Shown one piece after another: positions 1 to 11,656 of a stretch of DNA of 64,000 nucleotides. The notes beneath the pieces were generated by a model. That model was not told where the DNA came from. It was given only the letters and a program-made list of their open reading frames with translations, and searched no databases. Each line of letters begins with the position of its first letter. Position 1 is the stretch's first letter. The translations under genes and the position numbers were made by a program. Origin of the DNA: Phanerodontia chrysosporium (lineage: Eukaryota; Basidiomycota; Agaricomycetes; Polyporales; Phanerochaetaceae); the NCBI GenBank assembly GCA_001910725.1, contig MJGA01000003.1, positions 310,001 to 374,000 of the forward strand. Reading direction: 5' to 3'.

Positions 1-141
1 AGAAGATTGAGAGTATTCTCGACAACAAGCCCAAGCCTGAGGTATGTCCAGCGAACATATTCCGATCGTATACGTTTTATTAACTGATTGACTTAGTCTA
101 CATGGGGTCGCCCTGCTCTCGACAAGTACGGCAAGCAGTAG
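1..141 (+). CDS. 3' end of an unidentified gene
   Basis: Two exon pieces are visible. The first ends at base 41 with reading KIESILDNKPKPE. A canonical intron (GTATGT to TTAG, bases 42-96) follows. A short last exon then encodes STWGRPALDKYGKQ and a TAG at 139-141. The clean splice sites and continuous frame support a real gene end. The body of the gene lies outside the window, and I do not recognise the family from these 27 residues. It converges on the nuclease-like gene that ends at 1326. Confidence 0.55.
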
Positions 142-1325
142 AGTTTGCGCTGAGAAACATAACAAAAGATGTACTTTTAGACTAGGTTTATGACAAGTCC
201 ATGGAACCTACCAGAGACATACACTCTTGCTTGATTCGTTTTGCCTGCCACGAGTCCTTGCGCAACAAACTCTACGTGTCTACTAGGACGGCGGAGCTAT
301 CAGTGATAGGGCCTGTGTCGTAAGTGAGAGCACGGTGCCGTAACGCACAGAACTCTGGCGACTTGCTCTGTCTACAGACCCGGTTCTTCCATCTTTACGT
401 GTATGATAGTGTTGGAACATGGCACAAACAGCCCACATCCCTAGTCCTTCCCACAGTGTTTGCTAAAACCGACCCTGGGAGACCCTGGCCAGAAAACAGC
501 GAAGCACCCACGGACGCGTGTCGCCCGATGCCTTCCGTCCACGGAGGCCGACGACAGGACAAGCTCGGACATTCATCCTGTGCAGCCTTCGATGACACGG
601 CACCATAGCGTGCATGACAGGCCCGGACGGAAGAACCGCAATGTGCACATCGGACCCTTGGCAGAGCCAGCCACTCTGTCACTGAAGCTGAAGGTGCAGC
701 GCCCGTGCACCGCGGCCCTGCGGCGTGCGCGCGACGATCGCGTCCCACCGCCTCCCTTCGCGGGAGCCCGGCATGCGATCATATCTCCGCTGTGCGCAGG
801 GGCATCGCGAAGCGGTGCGCCGCGGCCGGGCGACACGACGTCGCGAGCCTGCGTACTTCCTGTGGGGGCCCGTGGGAGCGCGGCGCGCCGCGTATGGCTG
901 CCCACGGCGCCCAGGATGGCATGCGCGAGCCCGCCGCCGGCCGTGCGCGCAAGCCACAAGGGCCCCGGCGCCGTGCAATGCACCTGCGCTGCGCCTCCGA
1001 CGTCCGCTTACGTACCCGCCCGCACGCGCGCAGCCAATCGGACGCGGCGCCCACTGAGAAGCCTCGAGCAGACTGAAGGTGCCCCTGTGGCTAACGAAGA
1101 ACGCTTTCCCGCGCATGCACGCGATAGTACGTCGTTGTATGGATCGTCCGAGAACCTCACGAGCTCCCACAGGGGCGAAGCATCCTGCGTTTTTGCGAAG
1201 GAAGTGCGGATTATGCGGATGATAATGTCCAAAGTCCCAGAGCCGAATCTAGCAACCATGAAAACGAAGCAAATGAGTCCATGATAGTCCCAACGTGCAG
1301 AGACAAACCCAGGAGAGACGTGGTC
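142..1325. other. Convergent intergenic region, GC-rich core
   Basis: No gene is supported between two convergent 3' ends. Bases about 650-1075 are strongly GC-rich, rich in CGCG, and open in several frames on both strands at once. That is what GC-rich non-coding sequence looks like by chance: the translations are low-complexity Arg/Ala/Pro/Gly with no recognisable domain. Confidence 0.5.
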
Positions 1326-3328
1326 CTAGACACGCATGTTACCGAGCCGTTCCGCAGCGTCCTCCACTGCAGCAGAGCCGCCGCGCTTCGACAAGCTGCC
1401 CCGCCCGTCGGCAGGCTGCAGCGCGCTCGACTTCCTCGGCCGGCCACCACCCGGCGAGGGCTGGAAGTAGTCCGACGAGCGCGGGCTATCTTGGTCCTGA
1501 GGCGTGCTGGACATGTTCGGTGTCAGATTAGGAGAAATGTTCGGCGACATGCTGGGCGAGTGTGCGTAGAGCATCGGCGACGGCACTTGCAGACCATACA
1601 TGGCGACCATGGGCGGCGCCATCGGCATCCCGGGGACCATCGGTGGCGTCATGGGCATGGCCGCCATACCCACAGGGGCGCGGCTGGCGTTGCGCATGAT
1701 ATTCTGCTGGACGGTGCGCCCGCGCAGGTTCGGGACCTTTGTTTGCTCGGGATCGAGCAGCAGCTGGAGCGCGAGCAGGGTCAGGAAGGCGTCATTGCCT
1801 GCGTTATGGAGTGGCACTTGGACGTCAACCCCGAGCGACTGCACGAGGTTCGCCAGGGAAAGCGTCGACCCTTTCGCGCGCGGCTTGCCGGACGGCTCTT
1901 GCATATTGCCGCGCAGTCCGAGATTGAAAAGATGCCGCTCGTAGTTGGCGGTGTCGATGATCAAGACGTTGTGTGGTAGTTCTAACGTCAGCAGCGCGGT
2001 GAGAAAGCAGAAATGTCTCATCTTCACAGGCACACGTACTGATCTTCATCTCCTCGAGTTTGCGAAGGTCTCCGAGGATGCCATGGCCCACGAGCACGAG
2101 ACTGTTGGGCACGGTCTCAGAGTCGGGGCTGGTCATGCTGCTGGGAGAAGATAAACCGCCTCAGCATGTGACTATCACGCCATGAATTGTATCGATGGAT
2201 TCTCACCTGATGACTGCTTGAATCACTTGCGGAAGTTTGGCCCTGCCGGCGGGCTGGCTTTCTCCGAACTATCCAAACAGTGTGAGGTATGCCAAAGAAG
2301 CCTGGCACGAAATTCTCACAGCATACTGCAATGCATGTAGATTAGCCCTGGAGTCAGGTGCTCAGCGAGGATTGCAACGCACCACCCAGGGAAAGTTTGG
2401 CCGATGTTTGTTGTGAACCCTATCCGCATATTCAGTCACAATATAATGGCCCCTCCTGTCGATCACAGCCGAAGGTTATCTTATGGAGATGAGGGGCGAT
2501 CGTTTAGAGAAGGCTTGCCTGTAGTTGGTCTCGGGGTCTGGCGGCCAGACACGGACACTACCAGCGAAGCGTCAGCCACAATATCCATAAATCAGCTGAC
2601 CGCGATACCAACGCCTCGAGGTGGCTGCAGCGTACAGCAGCGTATCCCCACTCTAGACACGTCGACGTATTACGTTCGGACCATTCAAAGTCAATTGCCA
2701 GGAACGTTTTGTCGCGCGACTGCCAGAGTTCCTGGATGGCCTTGTACTCGCCGTCACGTACACGCTGCTTAGAAGACGCTAAAACAGCAGCCGGGAGGGT
2801 AGTGTAGAGCTTCTTGTAATGCGAGTAGTCCGAGACCGTGCGCAGGTGGCGCTGGGACGTCTCGAAGGGACTGACACGCAGAATGTTGTCGACGAGCGGC
2901 AGTGTCTCGCCAAATCTTCGCGAATACCTCAGACAATTTTCTGCAAGTTTATGCAGAGGACTGACCTGGTTTTGATCATCTTCAGGAATGCGCCGATGGA
3001 GGTCATACGCGTTACGATGTGGGCCTTGCCCGTCCAGCAGTCGGTGACAGTGATAACCGGCCATGAGAATGTGAGAAATTCTTCGAAGGACTCGAAAAAG
3101 ACACCCCAAGATCGTTCAAACCTGCCATTCATGTTCAGCGCCCTCGGACACGAGACGTGGTGGTACCACATACCAGGGGATGTTGTGCAATTGGAAATAG
3201 CCCATGTATGCCGAGTACACCTGTGAAATGAGCAGTGGGTCGACGTCCCTGACATCGAGCCTGAGCGTACTTACGGACTGTAGGTCATACTCCCAGCCCT
3301 TTGGATCCACCAGGTTGAAATCGGACAT
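1326..3328 (-). CDS. Gfd2-like protein with DEDDh exonuclease (RNase H) fold
   Basis: The gene reads leftward from ATG at 3326-3328 (MSDFNLVDPKGWEYDL) in several exons to TAG at 1326-1328. The nuclease fold is visible in order: FLAIDFEW (first acidic motif, about 2690), then RRGHYIVTEYADRVHNK (about 2410-2455), LVLVGHGILGDLRKLEEMKI (about 2060-2110), and LPHNVLIIDTANYERHLFN followed by LHNAGNDAFLTLLALQLLL (about 1800-1975). This order is typical of the fungal Gfd2/YDR514C-like and QIP-like DEDDh families, whose members act on RNA or nuclear export. The C-terminal 130 residues are Met/Pro-rich and look disordered. One intron (2456-2518) appears to use a GC donor. The substrate is not predictable. 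The exon junction near 2540 is uncertain. Confidence 0.75.
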
Positions 3329-3535
3329 GACGACTGTATAGAGTAGTTAGTTGCACGAGGTCCCCCAAAGCGCGTCGTTTAGGACAAGGAGCGATGTGTT
3401 TTATCGGTTCGAGAGCAACAGCACAAGCCCAAAGAGAAGCCCAGGAGAGGGGAAATTAAAAGAAGGGTATACAAAGCACGAAGGGGTCGTGAACGCGGGA
3501 TTGAAAGACAGAAGGGCTGGCCAGACCAGAAGGCT

Positions 3536-3802
3536 TCAATCAGCCGCGTCGGCATCGTGGCACGCTTGAACGAAGGCGCTAAACTCGGAAGGAAGACCCG
3601 AGAGGTTCTCATCGGCTGGTAGGACACGCGTAGGGTAGAGCACAACGGCATGCATTTGGGGACGGACGACGGCAACGACGACGCGCAAGAGCAGGAGGTG
3701 GACGGCGAAAGCCAGAGTAAATCCGTGCGGTGCGGAGACAAATTCTGGGGAAATTACGAAGCGCTCAATATTCGAGAGAGGCTGCTGGACAAACAAGGCC
3801 AA
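3536..3802 (-). CDS. Possible small hypothetical protein (88 aa)
   Basis: This is an uninterrupted 88-codon frame starting 33 bp from the divergent dsk2 start and ending before the nuclease-like gene. It has a hydrophobic stretch (LAFAVHLLLLRVVVAVV) at about residues 30-46 that could form one membrane segment. I recognise no family, and an ORF of this length can arise by chance, so it is listed only as a candidate. Confidence 0.2.
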   Translation of the reverse strand: MALFVQQPLSNIERFVISPEFVSAPHGFTLAFAVHLLLLRVVVAVVRPQMHAVVLYPTRVLPADENLSGLPSEFSAFVQACHDADAAD

Positions 3803-3834
3803 ACAAGACCCTTGACGTCTTCCCCAGTCTCACC

Positions 3835-5321
3835 ATGACCGACACTCAGCAGAACGCTTCAGAGATACAGATCAATGTCAAAGGTATGCTCGCCGCGCTG
3901 CTCGACGGCAAGACACTCACGGTACCACGCAGGACCCAGCGAGCTCAAGCTCCAGATCACTATATCCACAGACAAGACCGTGCTCGACCTCAAGCAAGCG
4001 ATCGCCGACAAGTCAGATGTCCCCGCCGATCGTCAGAGGCTCATATACTCTGGTGCGTGGCTTTCATCTGTGAAGACCATGTGCGTGCCTGACGACTGGT
4101 GAACGTGTGGTATAGGTCGCGTCCTAAAGGTATGTCGCTTCCAAAGTCATCACACGGGCATGAACACAGCTCATGGCCGTCGTTATCTAGGACGAGGACC
4201 AGCTTTCCGTTTATAAGATTCAATCGTCACATACCATCCACATGGTCAAGGGCGTGTCCCGCGCCCCCGGCCAAACGTCCCAGGCAGCGCCACAAGCTGT
4301 TCCCACCATGCAGACCGGCCAGAACCCAAGCGACCCGCTCACGCAGCTCAACAGCTCACGCGCGTTCGGCGCCATGGCGGGCTTCAACCCCTTTTCGCAG
4401 ATGGGCCTCAACCCAAACGATCCGAACATGGTGCGTAGCTTGTCCCAATGCTGTGCGGACTGCGGCGCCAACCTCGCGACAGATGCAAGGAATGCTCCAG
4501 AACCCAGAGTTTCTGAACCAGATGTCCGCCATGATGTCCGATCCCGCCATCCTTGAGCAGATCCTCGCCTCGAACCCGCAATTGGCAGCGATGGGCCCCC
4601 GCGTGCGTGAGCTCTTCCAAAGCGAGGGCTTCCGTCAGATGATGTGAGTGCCGCTGCATTACGGGCGATCCGTTTATCGCGTTCTCACGTCTGAGTGCCG
4701 CAGGTCGAACCCAGAGACACTGCGTATGATGCTACAGATGTCGAACATGATGGGCGGGATGGGAGGCGGCGCGGGCAGCTTCCCGATGCCTGGCGTCCCA
4801 GGTGGCGGAGGCGCGAATGCTCAGGGCAACCCCGGTTCACCTCCGGGTGCGGTCCCTCCGCCCATGTTCAACCCGTTCTTCTTCCCTCCGCCCCCTGCCA
4901 GCACCAGCACTCCAGGAGCTGGTGCCGCGCAGGTGCCGCTGCAGGTGCCGGCGCTGCCCCGGTGCAGGTGCTGGTGCTGGTGCCCCTCCTCCAAACCCGT
5001 TCGCAAGCATGTTTGACCCCGCCGCGATGCAGCAGATGATGGGCATGCTCGGCGGTGGCGGTCTTGGCGGCGGTCTTGGCGCGTTTGGTGCTCCTCCTGC
5101 AGCGCCAGCAGATACTAGGCCGCCTGAGGAGCGGTTCCAGGTCCAGCTTCAGGTGCGTGAGCCTGTTCTCCGTGCTTACCCTCCTCAAGCTCACGGTTGT
5201 CTCGCAGCAACTGCAAGACATGGGCTTCACGAACGCGCAGCAGAACATTCGCGCACTCCTTGCGACGGGCGGTAATGTTCATTCCGCTATTGAGTATATC
5301 CTTGGCGGTGGCGGTCTCTAG
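3835..5321 (+). CDS. dsk2: Ubiquilin (UBL-STI1-UBA shuttle protein Dsk2)
   Basis: Ubiquilins carry ubiquitylated clients to the proteasome: the N-terminal UBL binds the proteasome and the C-terminal UBA binds ubiquitin. Start ATG 3835 ([16 protein letters not shown]) is followed by a 49-bp intron, then the UBL core ([41 protein letters not shown]). A Gln/Asn/Met-rich middle carries an STI1-type segment ([31 protein letters not shown]). The last exon holds the UBA domain ([31 protein letters not shown]), ending at TAG 5319-5321. One exon (4116-4129) is only 14 nt. The Ala/Gly/Pro linker at 4915-4990 changes frame twice; restoring one base at each point gives a continuous Gly-Ala repeat, so small sequence errors are likelier than a 35-nt intron. 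Confidence 0.9.
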
Positions 5322-6284
5322 GAAGATATGATTATCAGAAACAGCAGGATGCGGAGTGTAACAGTGTTAACGGATTAGATATAGAATCATAATTACTGTA
5401 CTAGCTAGCCGGAACGTTTGGATGTCGGAGGGGTCTGTCGTCTACACGCGGTATCTCGAGAACAGGCTGCATGGTACGGCACGCGGACGTACGCTTACGG
5501 TCGTTGGTTGCACGCTCAGTCCGAGAGGCACCGTCTTATCAGTCCCTGAAACGCCTCTTCCTCACACAGTAGGAGTCAGTATGTCGAGGCTGGATGCCAA
5601 ATTCGTCAGGACGCTTGTCCCTGCAAAGCAACGCTTTTCCCCTTCACTCACAGTCTCCTAGAAAGAGTTTTAAAGTCTGTCGGCCTCAATGCTCACTCTC
5701 TGAAGCTGGGTCGTCTCCCGTGCTAAAACATTTGGTGTTGCATGAAGTTGTGGCGCAGGCTGTCCGCAGTGCGACCTTCCCACAAGTGCATGCTGAGAAG
5801 GCATGCTATGCCAGCCGGCATTCATATCACACAATCTGAATACACGATAGCATCTGCGACTGTATTCCGGACCCTTGTCTCCGGGGTAGGGGCATCATGA
5901 GGGGATGTGGCGGCAGACGACGCTGCAATTCGGATCTGCCCGGCAGATGGCCTGAAGGCCTCGAGGAAAGGGCGCAATCATTGGAACAATAAGTACAAGA
6001 CACTTTCCCTTCCTATTGTTCAGAATACGGCAGCGTAGCTGTTTTTCTCCAGGTGCTCATCGTCAGAGGACCGCACGAGCTGCACCGCTGATACCATTTG
6101 GGAATGAACGTTGCGCGGAGCGCCCACACCAAGTTTGCCGTTTGCGGAAACCAAAGTTGAACCACATACACGCTGAGGCCGGCCTCTGTACTCGCCGGCG
6201 TGCACAATCTTGCTTTTCGCCACACATGCGATACGACCTCGAGTATATAATGCAGCCAGAAACTGAGGCTGCAACATCGCAATC
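5322..6284. other. Intergenic region with FunK1 promoter
   Basis: No conserved coding signal is seen over about 960 bp between the dsk2 stop and the FunK1 start. The right end holds the kinase promoter with its TATA box. Confidence 0.5.
6244..6250 (+). promoter_or_regulatory. TATA box of the FunK1 kinase gene
   Basis: TATATAA lies 35 bp upstream of the ATG at 6285, a usual spacing for fungal TATA-type promoters with short leaders. No other TATA-like sequence was noticed nearby. Confidence 0.45.
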
Positions 6285-8842
6285 ATGCCCCGTGAGCCTA
6301 CCACTCCCCCGCGCAGCCCTGCACCCAATCCTCTGTTCCTGAGCACACCAGCTCACAAGCCCACCTCCGCACAGGCAGCTTCGTTCTTTTCTGAGAAGAC
6401 AGAACATGCCCGCGAAGCACTCATCCAGCAGCTCAGTCGCATTCCCCAAGTCGAGACAGAGCACTTTCTAAACAAGGTCCTCCCGACTGTCTTTGGGGAG
6501 CAGCGCGAGAAGGTGTTGCATAACGTCATGCAGAAACTGCAAGCGAAAATCGGAGACCATGGTCCCGCTCTCCGGAAGAAGGGTAACACGCATGTTTGGG
6601 CGTCGTTCTCCAAGCAGCCAAAGGAATCGGCCGTGTCCGAGGTTAAGACCTTCGAGAGTCTGGAAGCGGTCGCCGGCGACATATGCAGAGCTGTGGAAGC
6701 TTGCAGATGGCCAAACGGGTCCCCGGCTCAGCACTTCACTTACCGTAACAACGGCAACAGGTCGCCAGCAAGCCACCATCGCGATGATGACAACAAGTCT
6801 CGCCCGGACGGGTACTTCGTTCACTCACGCAGCTCTGGCATAAGGAGTGGCGTGGAGTGGGCGGACATCGGCGCTATTGGCGAGTTCAAGAAGGGTGACT
6901 CCGAGAGCGATGTTCAGGATGTACGTGTTTTCAGTTCTCTCAGTTCACTCGAACTGATTTTGCCTTCTCGTAGGATGCTCGGAAGATCCTGTGGGGCTTG
7001 AACACGATCATGCGCGAGGATCCTCGGCGCCGCTCGGCATACGGGTTCACTATCGAGAACACTACCACTAGGCTATGGTTTTGTGATCGTACTCAGATAG
7101 TCACAAGTACTCCTTTCGATTTCTGCGAGGTAACGCATCCCATACCGCACTGAGGACCGCACTGACAGCTTTCCACAGGACCCTCAATCGCTTGTCGTCT
7201 TCTTCCTCACTGCGATGTACGCGGACGAGACAGCGCTTGGATGGGATCCTACTATCGTTCGCGTTCCAGATGCTGAACGTCAGTCGAGGTTTCCCATCCA
7301 ATACGACATCACCGTACACCACCTCCATGAGGACGGGCGCATAGAGGAGATTGTCTACCGGACGGAAGAGCTCATTTCTCATGCCGGAGCCGACGGGATC
7401 TATGGGCGCGGAACGCGAGTGTGGACCGCCCGACGCAAGACGGCCACTGGCAAGGTCGACCCGCAGTCTCCCCTTGTTGTGCTTAAGGACACGTGGATCG
7501 ACGTCAACCGCGATCGGGAGGGCTGGGTCGTGAACACCATTCGTAGAGAATGCCGGGACACGTTCGCAAGCCCCGAAGATCGAGCTAAGGTGGAGAACCA
7601 CCTCCTCACTGTCCTAACACACGGCGATGTCTATATCAGTACCAATCCACGCCAGCTAGACGTCACGCCAGCCTTAGACTGCTACTTCCTCAAACACGAC
7701 GATGAACTGAAATTTTTCAACCTCGTCCCCGCCCTCATCCCTTCCCATGGGCCGCGGGCTTCGACTCCGAGCACGCACCTGTCCGAGTCGTCATACGTTG
7801 ACCACTTGCCCCGACGGTATGTGGAGTTGGACCCTAAAGCCCACTATCGTATCGTGTTTCAGGAGCGCGGAGTGCCCATTCATGATGTCGAGTCTCTCTC
7901 TCAAGTTTTCAGCGCCATATACGACGTCGCAAAACGTGAGTCCTCACAGGTTGAAGAAATAGCTGTATAGGTTGTGGCTGATCCGTGCGTTGTCGTAGTA
8001 TTGTTAGCGATCAATACCCTCGGTGGGTCCACCGTGATATCAGCAGCGGTAATATTCTGCTCTGCGACGGACGGGGCTTATTGACCGACTTCGAGTACGC
8101 CAAACGCTGGATGGATGACCAGTCGCCCCACCACAAGATGCGTACGGTGAGTCCTTCTTTGTACGCGCAGGTATCGAAGTCCTGGTTTTCATATTCTAAC
8201 TGATAGGGAACTCAATATTTCATGTCTCTGGAAGCCGATCGCCATGATTATCTCTTCCGCCCCTCAAACCGTCAGCGGCGGCAGAAGGTCCGTACTGGCG
8301 AAGAAGAGAATGCCTCGAGTCTCTTCGGATACTTGGATGCAACCCCAAATCGAACTCGCTCCTCCAGGGGGCGCAAATCGAAACTCTCATACCGATATCA
8401 CCCTCTAAATGAATGGGAGTCTCTGTTTTGGCTTTTGATGTACATAACCCTTGACAGGGTAGTGGAACCAGGCCAAGGTTCTCCGCACCAGCCGAAGAGC
8501 AAGCTCGAGGTCCAACGACAGCTTGCCCGCGCCTTGTTCTACAACTTTGGAGAACGGCAACTGCTGTTTACTAAACCTATCTCGTCCGACTTTGACGATC
8601 TTCTCGACCAGCTTGAGGCTTGCCTGCACCCAGAGGTCATTCCTGTGGCGTCAATTTTGTCGGAGATACGGGAGGACCTTTTCGCAGCATATCAGGACGT
8701 GGAAGTTGACGCTATGAAGCATCCAAACGGCGAATTGTCTCTTCGACTGATCAAAGATATCCTGGTCAGTTTCAGAGAAATTCACGAGAAATTTAAGAAG
8801 AAGAACATCAAAATCAAGCCTTTGCCTGCGTCTGAGGCTTGA
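6285..8842 (+). CDS. FunK1 family protein kinase
   Basis: FunK1 kinases are a large Ser/Thr-kinase-like family expanded in mushroom-forming fungi; their substrates are largely unknown. The protein starts MPREPTTPPRSP with a disordered leader and runs through at least five exons separated by 50-75 bp introns (for example 6920-6973 and 7938-8000). The family hallmark is the catalytic loop WVHRDISSGNILLCDGRG followed by LLTDFEYAK (about 8020-8105): HRD is present and DFG is replaced by DFE, as is common in this family. The activation-segment exon begins GTQYFMSLEADRHDY. The C-lobe includes YHPLNEWESLFWLLMYITL. The Lys-rich C-terminus ends at 8842. A decayed copy of its C-lobe follows directly downstream. 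Confidence 0.88.
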
Positions 8843-8920
8843 AGAGACTGGAGACGGCTGGGCCAGAGATGTATTACTTCTTCGGTCTGGGTCCTGCAGT
8901 AATGTCATAACATAATCAAT

Positions 8921-9409
8921 ATATGGCCTTGTCGGGTCTTTCGCTTGGATTCGCTTACATTGCTTGCCCACGGCGTAGATTGGACGGACAGCCTCTACAG
9001 CCTCCCAGAAAGCGCAAACAACAGCGCCAACTCGCACGCGCTCTGTTCGACGATTCTGCAGAGCGCCACACGCTATTCTGCGGAATAGCGACGTTCCACT
9101 GGGACGGCTTTAGACAAAGGCTCAAGCGCTAACAGCTGCCTCCACAAGAGTTTGTGGTTCGTCGCAGAGAAGTCTGCGGAAATTAGGCATATCATAGTCG
9201 CAGCTTACCTCGAGACAGAGGCCGAGCTCTAGCCAGACGTCGACGAATCCCTCCAACTCTTCATCTCGAACGCCCGGATACCCAAGCGTTACAGCGACAT
9301 TTGGAAGTATCTGGGGACCAAGCCGGACCTCACTGTTATACGGTTTCCGAAGGGAAAAGACGTGGCCGAGAAAATAGTGTCGCACGCTGACTACGAGCTC
9401 TATCTCTGA
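8921..9409 (+). pseudogene. Decayed FunK1 C-terminal fragment
   Basis: The stretch about 9022-9060 translates to RQLARALFDDSAERHTLF, clearly related to QRQLARALFYNFGERQLLF in the intact kinase about 500 bp upstream. After a stop and a frame change comes AEIRHIIVAAYLETEAEL, which matches SEIREDLFAAYQDVEVD of the intact gene, followed by another in-frame stop. No catalytic loop or N-lobe is present. It is best read as the relic of a tandem duplicate that lost its front part, though part of the frame loss could be sequence error. Confidence 0.6.
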
Positions 9410-9603
9410 TGCTGCCTGTTAGTCATGCGTGCACCGCGACCAGAAACCAAACCAACAGTCTGAGCATTTCAGAACCGATGTATCTTGAGTTAAGAAAGAT
9501 CGCTTCTAGATGTCATCGCGTCCCGCAGCCACCTCTGCAACTGAATCTGATGCTGGTATACGAGCGTAGAAAGTGATACGGAGCATGTGAACATATGCTG
9601 CAG

Positions 9604-11391
9604 CTAGGACGCAACAGCGACAGGATCTGCGACCTCGTCTTGTGTGAGTTTTACGCGTTTTGCAACCTCATCCGGCTCTGGAGTCCGTTCGGAGGGCGCG
9701 CGTTTGCCTACTGTACCGTCGGTGGGAGGTGCATCGGCGTCAGCGGGTTCTGCGAGCACCACATTCAGTCAATCATGACCTTCTGAGAATCGCTTATCAA
9801 CATACCTGGCGCGCACCGCGGCTCGCCACCCTGGGCGACAACGTCCTCAGCCTTCTCCTCATTCGCTTCTGCCTCCGCCGCGACTTTGGCAGCCGCGCGG
9901 AAGTACGGCTGCGCGACCCAGTGAGGCAGCAGCTTGAGGCCAGTCGGCTCGTGAATGGTGATCAGCTCATCGGACGGTCTGTCCTCTGCAGCCTTCGCAT
10001 CTCGCTGCATGGCGAAGTCAGCCTTTGTCGATTCTTCGACGGGCGCACGCCACATACCTGCATCCGCTCGTCCAGCTCCCTGACAATAGCCTCGTACTGC
10101 TCCCACGCCGCTGCGTCGCCGATGCGCCGTACTTGCACGCGCGAGAGGCGGTCTCGCAGGTCTGTCTCGCGGCCGAGCGCAGGCCGGAGCAGCTTGAACA
10201 GGTGGCCCTTCACCGCGCTGCCCTTCGTCCGTGTCTTCAGTGACTTTACGATGGCCAGGTACTCGAGTGCGAGGCGCGTGTGCGGGAGGTGGAGCCCGCC
10301 GTCTGAAGACATGCACCAGGTCGACGGGAGCGCGGGTTCCACGAGCGACGAGGACGAGGAAGCGGCGGCATGAAGATCGCGGGGTTGTAAAGGTTGCCCT
10401 CCGCAGACATGACAGCGTCAGCGCCTGTCGCAGCGAGGCATGCTTCGATGTCGAATGGAAGAGGATATTGCCATTCGCGATTACGGGGACTGAGACGGCC
10501 TCCTTGACTGCTCGGATCTTTTCCCAGTCTGCAAGACCCTGCAAGAGTGTGAGACCGGTAATGGGTGGAAGGTCTACTTGATCCTTACCGTATTATGACC
10601 TCGTTGTTCGCGAGTTCGTCCATGGCATGTGAGAATTTGTGCTCCCGCACTCTCAAGCATCTTCGCGTATTCCACCGTCTTCTCAACAGTTGGGAAGACA
10701 CGGAACTTGGCAGTGACAGGGATGGACAGGTTCTTGTGGAGGTTGTTGACTAACATGAGGTAAGTACAACACTCTGAGTGTAGCGAACTGACTTACTCAT
10801 TTTGTAGATGAGATCCCACTCGTCCTGCAGGTATGAGCCGTAGTGTCCACGCCGAGCAATGTCTTGAGGGCAACCCAGGTTGATGTCAACTGCATCACAA
10901 TGCGCTTCTACCACTTGTGCGGCCTTCAGAAGGAAATCCGGGTCGTTTGCGGCGAACTGGACAATCAGAGGCCTGTCCTCGGGGCCGCCTTCTTCGCCGC
11001 TGGCGATGTCGAACATTTCCGTTCTATATGACTTTCGCTGATCTTGCGCGAACATCTATGATGTGATGAGTATAGCTCTTGGAGAAGAATCTTCACACAG
11101 CTCACTCTAGCGTTGATCATGGGTGTGTATATGAGCTTCGGAGCTCTGTTTGAGCTACGTTCTCTTGACTGATGACGTTTGACTCACCTGTGCGCCATAT
11201 TTTCTTGACAGTTTCCTCCATGCCTGCCTATGTCAATTCAACCTTCTACCTCTGCAATTTACCCTGGGGCTCACCAGCTCGCTTTGGTCTACCATCGGCG
11301 CAACTACATACTTCGGGCTGCCGAGGACTTTACGGAAGAAGTCATAGCCTCCGAGTTTGGTCTGTGGGGTCGAGGGTCCTGATGCGGTCAT
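9604..11391 (-). CDS. dus1: tRNA-dihydrouridine(16/17) synthase, Dus1 type
   Basis: This FMN enzyme reduces uridines in the tRNA D-loop. I place the start at the ATG at 11389-11391 (MTASGPSTP), just before the first domain motif [13 protein letters not shown]; an upstream in-frame ATG at 11634 would add unrelated residues. Next come TPMINARMF (about 11120, in a frame needing one base), [30 protein letters not shown] with the catalytic Cys region (about 10850-10990), [31 protein letters not shown] and [11 protein letters not shown]. The C-terminal helical part includes [13 protein letters not shown] and [10 protein letters not shown] final exon ([20 protein letters not shown]) ends in TAG at 9604-9606. 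Several introns interrupt it. Confidence 0.88.
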
Positions 11392-11656
11392 TACTGCGAG
11401 CAGCAAACGAGCCACGCGAAGGCCGCGTAGGAGAAAGGCGGATATTTTGGAAGAGAGGGCGGACAACCCAAGTGAGGCGGCGTGAGCTCGGGAGGCGCCC
11501 GCGGAGGAGACCAAGGCAAATCTGCGAGCGCGATCTTCAATTGGCCCGATCAACTGTGCACGTGACCTCGGAGCAGAAGAACCAGGCCCCGCGGCAAACC
11601 AGACGCTATCTTTCTCTGTTTGCACCTCCTCCACTCTGAGTTATGCGAGAGCAAGC

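Noticed and set aside
460..1284. Long overlapping ORFs on both strands in the GC-rich region
   Set aside because: Several frames are open at once, with low-complexity Arg/Ala/Pro translations and no domain or splice pattern. This is expected from GC-rich sequence lacking AT-rich stop codons.
4932..4966. 35-nt intron in the Dsk2 Gly/Ala linker
   Set aside because: It is too short for this genome's introns, and its sequence itself translates into Gly-Ala-rich linker when one base is restored on each side.
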